DNA from: Kitasatospora herbaricolor
GTDB lineage: Bacteria; Actinomycetota; Actinomycetes; Streptomycetales; Streptomycetaceae
DNA length: 64,000 bases
Direction of reading: 5' to 3'
NCBI RefSeq assembly: GCF_030813695.1
Contig: NZ_JAUSVA010000002.1
Coordinates: 4,030,001-4,094,000, forward strand
In this document: piece by piece, positions 47,072-56,367 of the stretch
How positions within the stretch are numbered: position 1 is the stretch's first letter
How the letters are laid out: each line of letters starts with the position of its first letter
Notes under the pieces: generated by a model
Told to the model about the DNA's origin: nothing
The model's input: only the letters and a program-made list of their open reading frames with translations
Database searches by the model: none
Position numbers and translations under genes: made by a program

Positions 47072-48178
47072 TCAGACGTAGCGCTCCAGGATGGACGACT
47101 CCGCGAGCCGCGACAGGCCCTCGCGGACCGAGCGGGCCCGCGTCTCGCCGACGCCCTCGACGGTCTGCAGGTCGTCGATGCTGGCGGCGAGCAGCTTCTG
47201 CAGCCCGCCGAAGTGCTCGACCAGCCGCTCCATCACGGTGTTCGGCAGGCGCGGGATCTTCGCCAGCAGGCGGTAGCCGCGCGGGGAGACCGCGGAGTCC
47301 AGCGACTCCGGGGTGCCCGAGTAGCCGAGCGCCTTCGCGACCGTCTGCAGGTCCAGCAGCTCGGAGTGGGTGAGCGCCTCCAGGTCGGCGAGCACCTCCG
47401 GCACCGTCCGGCCCCGCTTGGCGGCCCGCTCCGGGAAGTAGTCGCGGGCGACCAGCTCGCGCTCGGGCTCGACGCCCTGGATCAGCTCGTCCAGCTGGAG
47501 CGAGAGGAGCCGGCCGTCGGTGCCGAGCTCCAGCACGTAGCCGGCGATCTCGGTGGCGATCAGCCGGACCATCTCCAGCCGCTGGGCGACGGCGGTGACG
47601 TCCCGGACGGTGACCAGGTCCTCGATCTCCAGCGCGGAGAGCGTGCCGGCCACCTCGTCCAGGCGCAGCTTGTAGCGCTCCAGGGTGGCCAGCGCCTGGT
47701 TGGCCCGCGACAGCACGGTGGTCGAGTCCTCAAGGACCCGGCGGGTGCCGTTGACGTACATCGCGATCAGCCGCATCGAGTGCGAGACCGCGACCACCGG
47801 GAACCCGGTCTGCTTGTTGACCCGCTCCGCGGTGCGGTGCCGGGTGCCGGTCTCCTCGGTGGGGATGCCGGGGTCGGGCATCAGGTGCACGCCGGCCCGG
47901 ACGATCTTGGTGATGTCCTTGTCCAGCACCACCGCGCCGTCGAGCTTGCACAGCTCGCGCAGCCGGGTGGCCGAGAACTCGACGTCCAGGACGAAGCCGC
48001 CGGTGCACACCGACTCGACGGCCTTGTCGAAGCCGAGCACGATCAGCCCGCCGGTGTTGGCCCGCAGCACCCGCTCCAAGCCGTCGCGCAGCCCCGTCCC
48101 GGGCGCGATGGCACTGAGGGAAGCCCGCAACAGGGCCTCCTCACGGGAGGACTTGTCCGCCCGGTCGCTGGCTGCCAC
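47072..48178 (-). CDS. disA: DNA integrity scanning diadenylate cyclase
   Basis: 368 residues. An octameric enzyme that joins two ATP into c-di-AMP and scans DNA for lesions, where it stalls. The DAC domain (1-145) has the DGA motif (80-82, KLDGAVVLDKD) and the RHR motif (113-115, GTRHRTAERV). A helical spine follows, then the HhH DNA-binding domain (VEGVGETRARSVREGL) near the C-terminus. ATG 48178. radA lies 131 bases ahead on the same strand; in other bacteria RadA inhibits DisA, which fits the arrangement. c-di-AMP controls osmotic and wall genes in streptomycetes. Confidence 0.97.
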   Translation of the reverse strand: MAASDRADKSSREEALLRASLSAIAPGTGLRDGLERVLRANTGGLIVLGFDKAVESVCTGGFVLDVEFSATRLRELCKLDGAVVLDKDITKIVRAGVHLMPDPGIPTEETGTRHRTAERVNKQTGFPVVAVSHSMRLIAMYVNGTRRVLEDSTTVLSRANQALATLERYKLRLDEVAGTLSALEIEDLVTVRDVTAVAQRLEMVRLIATEIAGYVLELGTDGRLLSLQLDELIQGVEPERELVARDYFPERAAKRGRTVPEVLADLEALTHSELLDLQTVAKALGYSGTPESLDSAVSPRGYRLLAKIPRLPNTVMERLVEHFGGLQKLLAASIDDLQTVEGVGETRARSVREGLSRLAESSILERYV

Positions 48179-48262
48179 GTGACTCCTCCGGTCGACCTGC
48201 CGTGCGCCTCGCGCCGTGCGCCGGCCTACGGTCTGTCGCGCTCATTACTGCCTCATTGCCGA

Positions 48263-48282
48263 TTAGACAGGGGAAAGTCTAA
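48263..48282. promoter_or_regulatory. Inverted repeat between radA and disA
   Basis: TTAGAC, eight bases, GTCTAA, in an AT-richer patch of the radA-disA gap. It may be part of a separate disA promoter or an operator. Resemblance to a LexA box was checked and not found. Confidence 0.4.
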
Positions 48283-48309
48283 CTGCGTGCGGCAACAACA
48301 GGGCTTGGG

Positions 48310-49860
48310 TCAGCCCAGTTCGTCGGAGTCGACCGGCTCCCAGCCCTCCATCAGCTCCTCGGGGTAGGCCGCGACGGGTGCCCGGCGGGGTGCCGGGGGC
48401 GCCTCGGTCCGGCCCCCGGCGGCGCCCTCGGCGCCCGTTTCGGCCCCGGCCCGGGAGCGGGCCTCGCCGCGCGGTTTGGCGGCCGCCCGGCGTCGGCCGG
48501 GGATGGCCCGCAGGGCCTCGCCGATGTCGGCCACCTCGACCACCTTCATGCCGTTCGGCACCTTGCCCGGGTCCGGCGGGACGAGCGCGTGGGTGAAGCC
48601 CAGCCGGTGAGCCTCCGCCAGCCGCCGCTGCACGCCCGTCACCCGGCGGACCTCGCCGGCCAGGCCGACCTCGCCGATCGCCACCAGGTTGCTGGGCAGC
48701 GGTGTGTCGGAGGAGGAGCTGGCGACGGCCAGCGCGATCGCCAGGTCGGCGGACGGCTCGGTCAGCTTCACCCCGCCGACCGTCGCGGTGTAGATGTCCT
48801 GCTTGCCGAGCTTGACCCCGCCGTGCCGCTCGACCACGGCCAGGATCATCGCGATCCGGGGCGACTCCAGGCCGGAGGTGGTCCGCCGGGGCGAGGGGAT
48901 CTGCGAATCCACCATCAGCGCCTGGACCTCGGCGACCAGCGGACGGCGGCCCTCCAGCGTGACGGTGAGGCAGGTGCCGGGGACGGGCTTGTCACGCCGG
49001 GTCAGGAAGAGGCCGGACGGGTCGGCCAGCCCCACGATGCCCTCGTCGTGCAGCTCGAAGCAGCCGACCTCGTCGGTGGCGCCGTACCGGTTCTTGATCC
49101 CGCGGATGATCCGCAGCCGGGCGTGCCGGTCGCCCTCGAAGCTCAGCACCACGTCGACCAGGTGCTCCAGCAGGCGCGGGCCGGCGATCGAGCCGTCCTT
49201 GGTGACGTGCCCGACCAGCAGGGTGGCCATGCCGCGCTCCTTGGAGACCCGGATCAGGGCCCCCGCCACCTCCCGGACCTGGGACGGGCCGCCGGGCGAG
49301 CCGTCCAGCTCGGCGGAGGCGATGGTCTGCACCGAGTCCAGGATCAGCAGCCCGGGGTTGACCTGGTCGATGTGGCCGAGCACCGCGCCGAGGTCGGACT
49401 CGGCGGCGAGGTAGAGGTGGTCGGAGAGGGCGTTGATCCGGTCGGCGCGCAGCCGGACCTGGCCGGCCGACTCCTCGCCGGTGACGTAGAGCGTGCGGTG
49501 CTGGTCGCTGGCGGCCTTGGCCGCGACGTCCAGCAGCAGGGTGGACTTGCCGACGCCGGGCTCGCCGGCCAGCAGCACCACGGCGCCGGGCACGATGCCG
49601 CCGCCCAGCACCCGGTCCAGCTCCGGCACGCCGGTGGTCCGCGCGGTGGCCACCTGGCCGTCCACCTGCCCGATCGGCCGCGCGGGCGCGCTGACCGGGC
49701 CGGCCGCGGTCGTCCGGATCGGGACGGCGCCGTACTCCTCGACCGTGCCCCAGGCGTTGCACTCGGGGCACCGGCCGACCCACTTGGGGAGCTGGTTGCC
49801 GCACTCCGTGCAGCGGTAGGCCGGGCGCGGCTTGGCGGTGGTCTTGGTACGGGCTGCCAT
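48310..49860 (-). CDS. radA: DNA repair protein RadA (Sms)
   Basis: 516 residues. A RecA-like motor that extends heteroduplexes in recombination. A C4 zinc finger at the N-terminus (CTECGNQLPKWVGRCPEC), then Walker A LLAGEPGVGKSTLL, the KNRYG motif (IKNRYGATDE; KNRFG in most), and a C-terminal Lon-protease-like domain (PSADLAIALAVASS, AIGEVGLAGEVR). The last 60 residues are a disordered addition. I chose ATG 49860 (MAARTKTT); the frame has an earlier ATG-type start at 49869. It is divergent from the sigma/BACON gene. Confidence 0.97.
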   Translation of the reverse strand: MAARTKTTAKPRPAYRCTECGNQLPKWVGRCPECNAWGTVEEYGAVPIRTTAAGPVSAPARPIGQVDGQVATARTTGVPELDRVLGGGIVPGAVVLLAGEPGVGKSTLLLDVAAKAASDQHRTLYVTGEESAGQVRLRADRINALSDHLYLAAESDLGAVLGHIDQVNPGLLILDSVQTIASAELDGSPGGPSQVREVAGALIRVSKERGMATLLVGHVTKDGSIAGPRLLEHLVDVVLSFEGDRHARLRIIRGIKNRYGATDEVGCFELHDEGIVGLADPSGLFLTRRDKPVPGTCLTVTLEGRRPLVAEVQALMVDSQIPSPRRTTSGLESPRIAMILAVVERHGGVKLGKQDIYTATVGGVKLTEPSADLAIALAVASSSSDTPLPSNLVAIGEVGLAGEVRRVTGVQRRLAEAHRLGFTHALVPPDPGKVPNGMKVVEVADIGEALRAIPGRRRAAAKPRGEARSRAGAETGAEGAAGGRTEAPPAPRRAPVAAYPEELMEGWEPVDSDELG

Positions 49861-50032
49861 GCGGCCCACCGTAGCGCCTGCCTACGACAGTCCCGGACGG
49901 CCGCCGCGGCCGGCCCCGCCCCGGACGGCCCTGGTGCCGCCAGGACACGGGCGGGTCGTCTTGTTACCCGAAAGAAGTACAGGGCGCCCGAATCGCCCGG
50001 CCCGGACCCGCCGGCTCTCTACCGTCGGACGG

Positions 50033-52246
50033 GTGACTACGCGTGCGGAAAGGCCCCGCAACCCGGTGCTCGCGGCCTACGACAGCCGGCTGGACGGACT
50101 GTTCACCTACTGCCTGTCGGTGCTGTGCGAGTACGAGGCGGCCGTCGAGGCGGTGCAGGAGGTCCGCGAGCTGGCGCTGCGGCACGGCGAGCGGCTGGCC
50201 GAGCCCGGCCTGCTCACAGCCTGGCTCTACTCGCTCGCCAGGTACTGCTGCCTGCACCGCCTGGAGCGCGGCCCGGCCGGCGCCCCCGAGGGCCCTCCCG
50301 AGGGCGACGCCGCCGACTCCCCGCCGCGCGCCGGGGACCACCGCGGCGAGCTGGCCGCGCTGGCCTGGCCCGAGGCGGCCGGGACCGACCCGGAGCAGCG
50401 GGAGGCGCTGGAGCTGGCGGTACGCCACCGGCTCAGTCCGATCGAGGTGGCGGCGGTGCTCGGGGTGCCGGCCGACACCGCCCGGGCGCTGCTGGCCTCC
50501 GGCGGCACCGAGGTCCGGCGGACCAGGGCGGCCCTGCTGGTCCTGCTGGTCGGCAGCTGCCCGGAGCTGGACCGGCTGGCCGGCGCGGGCGCGGAGAGCT
50601 GGTGCGGGCCGGTCTCGGCCGGGCGCGGCCCGCAGCCGGACGGCGGCCGGGGCGGGCGGGTGCTCGGCCCCGGGCTGCGCCGTGAGCTGGTCCAGCACGT
50701 GGTCGACTGCCCGACCTGCCGAGGGACCGCGGAACGGGTCGCCGGCGAGGTACGGGAGGGGCTCACGGGATTGCCGGGGCTGCCGATGCTCGCCGCGCCG
50801 GCCGCGGCCCGCTCGGGGCCGGCCGACGCCGCCCGGGCTGCCGGCCCTGCCGGCGCCGCCGAACGGTCCGGCCCGGGGCTGGCCGCCGTACCGGGGCCGG
50901 CGACGCCCGGCCCGCGCCCGGCACCGGCCACCGCCACGCCGTCGACCAGGGCCGCGGCCGCCCCCTCGGCCCCGCGCCCGGTCCGGGCGGCCCGCGGCGG
51001 CGGCCCGGGTGCGGTGGCGGGCCCCGCCCGCAGTGGCGCGCCCGCCCGGCCCCGGGGGGCCTCCGGGCCCGCCGGAGCGGCCTTCCTGGCCGGCGCGGCC
51101 GCCGGCCGGCGGGCGGCCAGGGCGGCCAGGGCGGCCGGGCGCCCGCAGCCGGAGGAGCAGGGCCTGCGCTTCGACCAGCGCGGCTTCCCGCGGCACCGGG
51201 CGCCTGCCCCGGGACGGTCCGGGGCGGTCCGCCAGCGGGTGCTGACCACGGGCGTCCTCGCGGCGGTGCTGGCGGCGCCGGTGGTCGCGCTCTGGGCCGG
51301 CCACCAGAACGGCGGGGGCGCCGACGCGGCCGCCGCGGTCTCCTCGGTCCGGGTGGAGCACGACGGCCGCTCCGCGGGCCGGCCGGCCGGCGGCGACACG
51401 GCGGGCTCGGCGCTGACCGGCGGACCCGGTGCGGAGCGCACCACCGGGCAGACCGGGGGTGCGCTCGAACTGGCCGGAGCCCTCCCCGCAGAAACGTTGT
51501 TCCCCAAGATCCAGGGCCCCGCCGTGCCCGTGCCCTCCCTCGGCTCGACCCCGATCGCCAGCCCGGCCCTGCACTCGGCACCGGTTCCGCTGCCCGCCGC
51601 CCCCGGGCCGGCCGCGGTCGGCCTGCTCACCGTGGAGGCCGCCGAGTACGGCAGTCGCACCGTGATCACCATGACCAACTCGGGCGGGACGGAGATCCAC
51701 TGGCACGCCGTCCTGGACGTGGACTGGCTGCGCCTCAGCCGCGACGCCGGCACGCTGGCACCGGGCCAGCGGATCACCGTCACCGTGACGGTCGACGAGG
51801 ACCGCGCCCCCGCGGGCGCCTGGACGGCCCGGATCGCGCTCCCGCCGTCCCAGGCCGTGGTCACCCTGGAGGGCGGCCCGCACCAGCGCGGCGGAAGTCC
51901 GTCGGCCCCCGCCGACCCGGCCACCGGTCCCACCGCCGAGCCGGGCACCGGCCCGGGTCCGTCCACCGGGCCGACGGCCGGCCCCACCCCGGGAACGCCC
52001 GCCGGCACCCCCACGGGGTCGCCCGGCAGCGCCCCCTCCACCCCGCCGGGCGGCCCGGCCTCGCCGGCCCCCTCGACGCCGGCGCCGGCCCCGGAGCCCA
52101 CCACCGGCCCGACGCCCTCCCCCGGTGACGGCGGCCCCACCACGTCGCCCTCGGCCCCCGCCGCCCCGCCGTCCGCCGGGGCGCCCGCCCCGGCCGGCAC
52201 CGGCGGGCGCCACCAGCGCACGGGCGGCGGGGCGGCCCACCGGTAG
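50033..52246 (+). CDS. Sigma-region-like/zinc-finger membrane protein with extracellular BACON domain
   Basis: 737 residues from the GTG at 50033. The head resembles ECF sigma regions: YDSRLDGLFTYCLSVLCEYE and LTAWLYSLARYCCLHRLER (region 2-like), then LELAVRHRLSPIEVAAVLGV (region 4-like). A possible zinc finger HVVDCPTCRG follows. A Pro/Ala linker leads to one membrane segment (about residues 405-425, VLTTGVLAAVLAAPVVALWAG), then an extracellular BACON-like beta domain (ITMTNSGGTEIHWHAVLDVD) and a Pro/Thr/Ser tail. I read this as a sigma-like protein tethered to the membrane, or a degenerate sigma that no longer binds promoters. Similar proteins next to radA are, as I recall, found in other streptomycetes. 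Confidence 0.83.
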   Translation: MTTRAERPRNPVLAAYDSRLDGLFTYCLSVLCEYEAAVEAVQEVRELALRHGERLAEPGLLTAWLYSLARYCCLHRLERGPAGAPEGPPEGDAADSPPRAGDHRGELAALAWPEAAGTDPEQREALELAVRHRLSPIEVAAVLGVPADTARALLASGGTEVRRTRAALLVLLVGSCPELDRLAGAGAESWCGPVSAGRGPQPDGGRGGRVLGPGLRRELVQHVVDCPTCRGTAERVAGEVREGLTGLPGLPMLAAPAAARSGPADAARAAGPAGAAERSGPGLAAVPGPATPGPRPAPATATPSTRAAAAPSAPRPVRAARGGGPGAVAGPARSGAPARPRGASGPAGAAFLAGAAAGRRAARAARAAGRPQPEEQGLRFDQRGFPRHRAPAPGRSGAVRQRVLTTGVLAAVLAAPVVALWAGHQNGGGADAAAAVSSVRVEHDGRSAGRPAGGDTAGSALTGGPGAERTTGQTGGALELAGALPAETLFPKIQGPAVPVPSLGSTPIASPALHSAPVPLPAAPGPAAVGLLTVEAAEYGSRTVITMTNSGGTEIHWHAVLDVDWLRLSRDAGTLAPGQRITVTVTVDEDRAPAGAWTARIALPPSQAVVTLEGGPHQRGGSPSAPADPATGPTAEPGTGPGPSTGPTAGPTPGTPAGTPTGSPGSAPSTPPGGPASPAPSTPAPAPEPTTGPTPSPGDGGPTTSPSAPAAPPSAGAPAPAGTGGRHQRTGGGAAHR

Positions 52247-52278
52247 GACCCCCCGGAACGGCCGGCCCCGCCGCGGGC

Positions 52279-53613
52279 TCAGCGGGGCCGGATCGGCGGC
52301 AGCCGGTAGGTACCGTCGAGCACCGCGGCCTGCGGCTGGTACAGCCGGATCATCGGCCGGAAGTCACCGGCCGGGGCGGGCAGCCAGTTCGCCGCCTCGG
52401 CCCGGTCCGCCGGCCGCTCCCGCTGCAGGACGAGCGTCAGCGAACCGTCCTCGCCGCGGACCAGCCCGGGGGTCCGGTCACCGATCGAGTAGCGCTCGGC
52501 CGGGTTGGCGACCAGGTAGTACTCGGGCAGGGCGTACATGGTGACGGACCAGAAGGCGTCGACCGGCGGGGTCACGTCGAACCGCAGGGTGTACGAGCGC
52601 TCGCCGGTCAGCTGCCGGCCCTCCTCGTCCAGGAACGCGGTGGCGTACACGGCCTCGTACGCGTGGTTGCCCCAGAGACCGGCCCGCGCGGCCGCCGCAC
52701 GGGTCAGGTAGGCCGCCCGGCGGTCGGCGATCCGCCACTTCGGGTCGTCCAGGGTGCCGGGGCCGAGGAAGTCGAGGTTGTAGTCGAAGAGGTGGAGATT
52801 GGCGCTCCAGTCCCCGCCCGGCCGGTCGTCGGGCGGGCGGGTCGCCTCCTCCACCCGCTGCTTGCCCGCGTCCAGCCCCTTGACCAGCGCGGCGGTCCAC
52901 TCGGGGGCGGCCGCGCGATAGGGCGACGGGCCCTCGTCCAGGAGTCCGAGCGGGGAGAAGCGCCGCTGGTACTCGACGTCCGCGGCGGCCGGCGGGAAGG
53001 CGGCCGCCCAGACCCGCAACCGCTCGAAGAAGGCCAGTTCGGGCGGCACGGACGGATCCGGCTCCGGCAGCCCGGCCGGTACGCCTCCCGGCTCCAGCGG
53101 TGCGACCGTCAGCTGCTCCTGGAGCGCCTTGATCCGGGGCAGGTCGGCGGGACCGTCGCAGGCGATCCGGCCCACCACGGTGGCGACCGTGGTGGGCGAG
53201 GTGATCACCCGGGCCCCCGCCGGCGGCGATCCGTGCCATCCCGGCGGCACGATCAGCCAGCGCTGCTCGGCGGTTCCGGTCGCCCGCCGGCCCACGTAGG
53301 CGAAGTTGTTGCTCCAGGCGTCGACGAACTGCAGCACGTAGTAGCCGCCCGCGGTGTCCGGGACGTGCAGCTCCAGCGGGCCCACCGAGAGGTCGAGCTG
53401 GGCGATCGAGTAGACGGTGTCGTTGTTGACCGAGACGAACTCGTCCGCCGGGACGGCCAGCTGCGAGGCGTGGCTGAACCGGTTGAAGGGCGCGGGCGGG
53501 AGACTGCCGAGGCCCTCGGCACCCACGTGGTGGACCATCGAGAGGTCGGCGACCAGGGGATAGCCGTAGATGTAGGCATCGGCGGCGAGGGCTTCGAGCG
53601 CGGGCTCGGTCAT
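52279..53613 (-). CDS. DUF1254/DUF1214 protein, first copy
   Basis: 444 residues. The N-terminal DUF1254 domain (AADAYIYGYPLVADLSMVHH then VSVNNDTVYSIAQLDLS) is followed by the C-terminal DUF1214 domain (FWSVTMYALPEYYLVANPAE, YSIGDRTPGLV, LPAPAGDFRPMIRLYQP). I see no signal peptide, unlike many family members in Gram-negatives. ATG 53613 with GGAAGGA at the right distance. It is a paralogue of the gene behind it in the operon (or ahead, on the minus strand, at 53727-55052). Function unknown; the family has no firmly known reaction. Confidence 0.9.
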   Translation of the reverse strand: MTEPALEALAADAYIYGYPLVADLSMVHHVGAEGLGSLPPAPFNRFSHASQLAVPADEFVSVNNDTVYSIAQLDLSVGPLELHVPDTAGGYYVLQFVDAWSNNFAYVGRRATGTAEQRWLIVPPGWHGSPPAGARVITSPTTVATVVGRIACDGPADLPRIKALQEQLTVAPLEPGGVPAGLPEPDPSVPPELAFFERLRVWAAAFPPAAADVEYQRRFSPLGLLDEGPSPYRAAAPEWTAALVKGLDAGKQRVEEATRPPDDRPGGDWSANLHLFDYNLDFLGPGTLDDPKWRIADRRAAYLTRAAAARAGLWGNHAYEAVYATAFLDEEGRQLTGERSYTLRFDVTPPVDAFWSVTMYALPEYYLVANPAERYSIGDRTPGLVRGEDGSLTLVLQRERPADRAEAANWLPAPAGDFRPMIRLYQPQAAVLDGTYRLPPIRPR

Positions 53614-53726
53614 GCGAGGTCCTTCCGGGCGGGGCGGCCGGCCGGGGCGTCCGGATCGGCTGCGGCACGGGGGCGGGGGCACGGGGTGCGGGGGTGCGGT
53701 ACGACGGCCAGGGGGGTGGGGCGGGG

Positions 53727-55052
53727 TCAGCGCGGGGTGAGGTCGGGCAGCTTCCAGTCGCCGTCCAGGACGGACCGGGCCGGCCCGTACATCCGGATCA
53801 CGGCGCTGAACGGTCCGTCCGGCGCGGGCAGCCAGTTGGCGCTGTGCTCGGCGTCCGCCGGCCGCTTCACCCGGATGTGGAGGGTCAGGCCGCCGTCGGG
53901 ATCGCGGACCAGCCCGGGGGTGCGGTCGCCGATCGAACAGCGGCCGATCGGGTTGTCCACCAGCAGCCGGTCCGGCAGCCCGTACATGGTCACCGACCAG
54001 AAGAACTCGGCCGGGGGGAGCGCACCGGGCGCGAAGCGCAGGACGTAGTCCCGGTCGGCGGCGTTCGGCGGCCGGTTGCCCTCGCTGTCCTCCACCCACC
54101 CGCCGTACCAGGCCTCCTCGGTCGGCAGGCCGTACAGGCCCTTCCTGGCCGCGACGGCCCGTCCCAGGGGATCGTCGCCGATCTGCTCACGGGTGCCGAA
54201 CAGGCCGTCCGCCCTGGCCGCCACGGCGGCGGCGTGGTCCAGCTCGGCCCGGCCGTCGGCGATCCCGCGCTCGATCTCGGCCCGCACCTCGACCGGCAGC
54301 ACGGCGGGCTCGAACTCGCCCCGGCCGTCGACGCCCAGGGCGGCCAGCCGGCGGCGCAGGTCGGCCTCGGCGGGCAGCACCGGGAAGAAGCCGAGCAGGA
54401 AGTCGAGGAAGCCGAAGAACTCGATGGTGCCGAGCACCTCCTCCCGCCAGACCGGCCACACCGGCTGGGGCGCGGGTGGCGGGGCTCCGGTACCCGCGTA
54501 CTCGTGCAGCGGCCGGAGCCGGTACTGCCGCTGGGCCTCCCTCAGCTCCGCCACCTCCTCGGGGGACGTCCCGGCGAGGTACGTCCGGCCGAGGATCCCG
54601 ACCAGCTGCGTCGCCGTCCGGATCACCCCGTCGACGCCGGCGGGCACCTCGCCCTGCCAGCCCGGCCCGGCGACCAGGTGGTCGCCCGCCCCCGGGCCGG
54701 TGGCGCGCGAGCCGACGAAACCCGCGTACACGGTGTCCAGCTCGTGCACCGGGAGCACGTAGTAGCGGTCCTGGGCGGGCACCGAGATCACCCACGGCTC
54801 GGCGCGCAGGTCGAGCCAGGCCCACGAGTACGGCGTGTCGTTGTTGGGCGTCACCACGTCCGTGCTGGCCGGCGTGGACGGCTCGGAGTAGTGCCGGAAG
54901 ACGCCGAAGCCGCCGACGAAGCGCGGATCGGCGTCGTCGACGGCCTGCGGGTACAGGGTGCGGTAGTTCTCCAGGAGGGCGTAGCCCCAGACCCAGGCCT
55001 CGGCGGCGGTCGGGCGGACGGTGTCCGGGTCGACGAGCGTCGGGTTTCCCAT
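53727..55052 (-). CDS. DUF1254/DUF1214 protein, second copy
   Basis: 441 residues, same domain order as its neighbour: AAEAWVWGYALLENYRTLYP and VTPNNDTPYSWAWLDLR for DUF1254, FFWSVTMYGLPDRLLVDNPI and IGDRTPGLVRDPDGGLTLHI for DUF1214, LPAPDGPFSAVIRMYGP near the end. An extra loop of about 60 residues (about 180-260) distinguishes it from the first copy. I chose ATG 55052 with TAGGAGAG 9 bases upstream over ATG 55091, whose site falls in a palindromic region. It is read first, 113 bases ahead of the other copy. The start lies under an 8-bp inverted repeat, a likely control point. Confidence 0.9.
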   Translation of the reverse strand: MGNPTLVDPDTVRPTAAEAWVWGYALLENYRTLYPQAVDDADPRFVGGFGVFRHYSEPSTPASTDVVTPNNDTPYSWAWLDLRAEPWVISVPAQDRYYVLPVHELDTVYAGFVGSRATGPGAGDHLVAGPGWQGEVPAGVDGVIRTATQLVGILGRTYLAGTSPEEVAELREAQRQYRLRPLHEYAGTGAPPPAPQPVWPVWREEVLGTIEFFGFLDFLLGFFPVLPAEADLRRRLAALGVDGRGEFEPAVLPVEVRAEIERGIADGRAELDHAAAVAARADGLFGTREQIGDDPLGRAVAARKGLYGLPTEEAWYGGWVEDSEGNRPPNAADRDYVLRFAPGALPPAEFFWSVTMYGLPDRLLVDNPIGRCSIGDRTPGLVRDPDGGLTLHIRVKRPADAEHSANWLPAPDGPFSAVIRMYGPARSVLDGDWKLPDLTPR

Positions 55053-55081
55053 GGCGACGGTCTCTCCTAGGCAGTGGACCG

Positions 55082-55124
55082 ATTCGGACATAGCACTACA
55101 AAAGGATGCTATGTGTCCCCGAAT
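55082..55124. promoter_or_regulatory. Large inverted repeat ahead of the DUF1254 pair
   Basis: ACATAGCA (55088-55095), 11 bases, TGCTATGT (55107-55114) is perfect. It is flanked by ATTCGG (55082-55087) and CCGAAT (55119-55124), with four extra bases on one side. It ends about 30 bases ahead of the DUF1254 start on the minus strand, in an AT-rich patch. A probable operator. Confidence 0.75.
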
Positions 55125-55329
55125 GGATCAGCACTCCGCACGCCCCGGACGGGCGTGGCGCGGACCGCGGGCCCGGAACGCCGCCGGGAACGCCGCCGGC
55201 CGGGGCGGTGGACGGCCGGGGCCGGGTCCACCGCCCCGGCCGGTGATGCCGGGCGCGCCGGGGTCGTCCGCCTGCGGCGCGGCGGACGACCCCGGTACGG
55301 GACGGGGAAGGGCCGGGACGGCCGGCCGG

Positions 55330-56088
55330 TCAGCGCGGGGGTGGCAGGCGGTTGAGGAAGACCTCGAAGGCCGTCGGCTTCACCGCCGTCACCCCCGTGA
55401 ACGGGAAGTCCATCTCCTTGATGACGATCAGTGAGATCACCACCAGCCCGCTCAGCGCCAGCACCATGAGCGTGTGGGAGAGCGTGTTGGAGAGGCCGAA
55501 CAGGAAGGTGAAGCCGACCGTCAGGACCGCCCCGGCGATGAGCGCCACCCAGAGCAGCGTCGGCACCTCGTCGTCCACCTGGTTCAGCCGCTGGCGGCGC
55601 TCGGACGCCAGCTTCTCCAGGTGGCTGACGGCGTGCTCGTACAGGACGTTCTGCTGCTCGCTCTCCGGCTTGATCGCGAACACGTCCGCCCGCATCCCGT
55701 ACACCAGCTGGGTGGCCTCCGGGCTGCTGTGGTGCTCGGCCATCAGCGGCCACTCGGTGTCCATCACCAGCCGGGCGTAGTCGAGGGTCCGCTTCTCCAG
55801 CTGGGGGCCGAGCGGCGCCGGGAGCTCACGGGAGATCCAGTAGATGCCGGCCAGCGAGTCGGCCTCCTGGAAGGTGGTCTTGCGGGCGGAGTCGTTGTTC
55901 TCCCAGACGGCGATCACCACGAAGGCGAGCAGGACGGCGTAGAGCACGCCGACCGCGGCGAAGATGAAGCCGGCCACGTCGTTGTGGGCCTCGCGGACGG
56001 GGTGCGGGACGTAACGCTGCAGCAGTTTCAGCGCAGCGGCCAGGCAGAGCAGGACGATGACCAGGGTGCCGATGTCCATCCAACTCAT
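55330..56088 (-). CDS. DUF4239 integral membrane protein
   Basis: 252 residues. Two membrane segments near the N-terminus (about 5-20, GTLVIVLLCLAAALKLL; about 38-58, FIFAAVGVLYAVLLAFVVIAVW) and two near the end (about 178-198 and 205-222) surround a helical soluble domain. The layout matches DUF4239 (bestrophin-like) proteins. ATG 56088 (MSWMDIGTL) was chosen because GAGGAACAGCCC precedes it; the frame is open from 56139. It lies downstream of the prenyl synthase with about 280 bases between. Function unknown; an ion channel is one possibility from the bestrophin relation. Confidence 0.85.
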   Translation of the reverse strand: MSWMDIGTLVIVLLCLAAALKLLQRYVPHPVREAHNDVAGFIFAAVGVLYAVLLAFVVIAVWENNDSARKTTFQEADSLAGIYWISRELPAPLGPQLEKRTLDYARLVMDTEWPLMAEHHSSPEATQLVYGMRADVFAIKPESEQQNVLYEHAVSHLEKLASERRQRLNQVDDEVPTLLWVALIAGAVLTVGFTFLFGLSNTLSHTLMVLALSGLVVISLIVIKEMDFPFTGVTAVKPTAFEVFLNRLPPPR

Positions 56089-56367
56089 GGGCTGTTCCTC
56101 GTGCTCGGGCGGACTGTCTCGGTCAAGAAGGTGGAGCAAGGTGACGGCCGGCGCCGGACGGCGGCCGGGACGGGCCGGCGGCCGGAGGGGCCTTCACGGA
56201 GCCCGCGCGCCACCGACGGGCCAGGGGCGGGGCCGCACGGGCCGGCAGGCCGCAGCGGGCGGGCAGGAGGGCGCGACGGCCCTGCCGGGCGGCCCGGCGC
56301 ACGGCGTGGCGCCGGCCCGGGCGGACACCCGGTCACCGGGATGCGGCCCGCTCCGGGCCGCGCGGGG

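Noticed and set aside
48240..48300. LexA (SOS) box ahead of disA
   Set aside because: The inverted repeat TTAGAC-N8-GTCTAA does not match CGAAC-N4-GTTCG.
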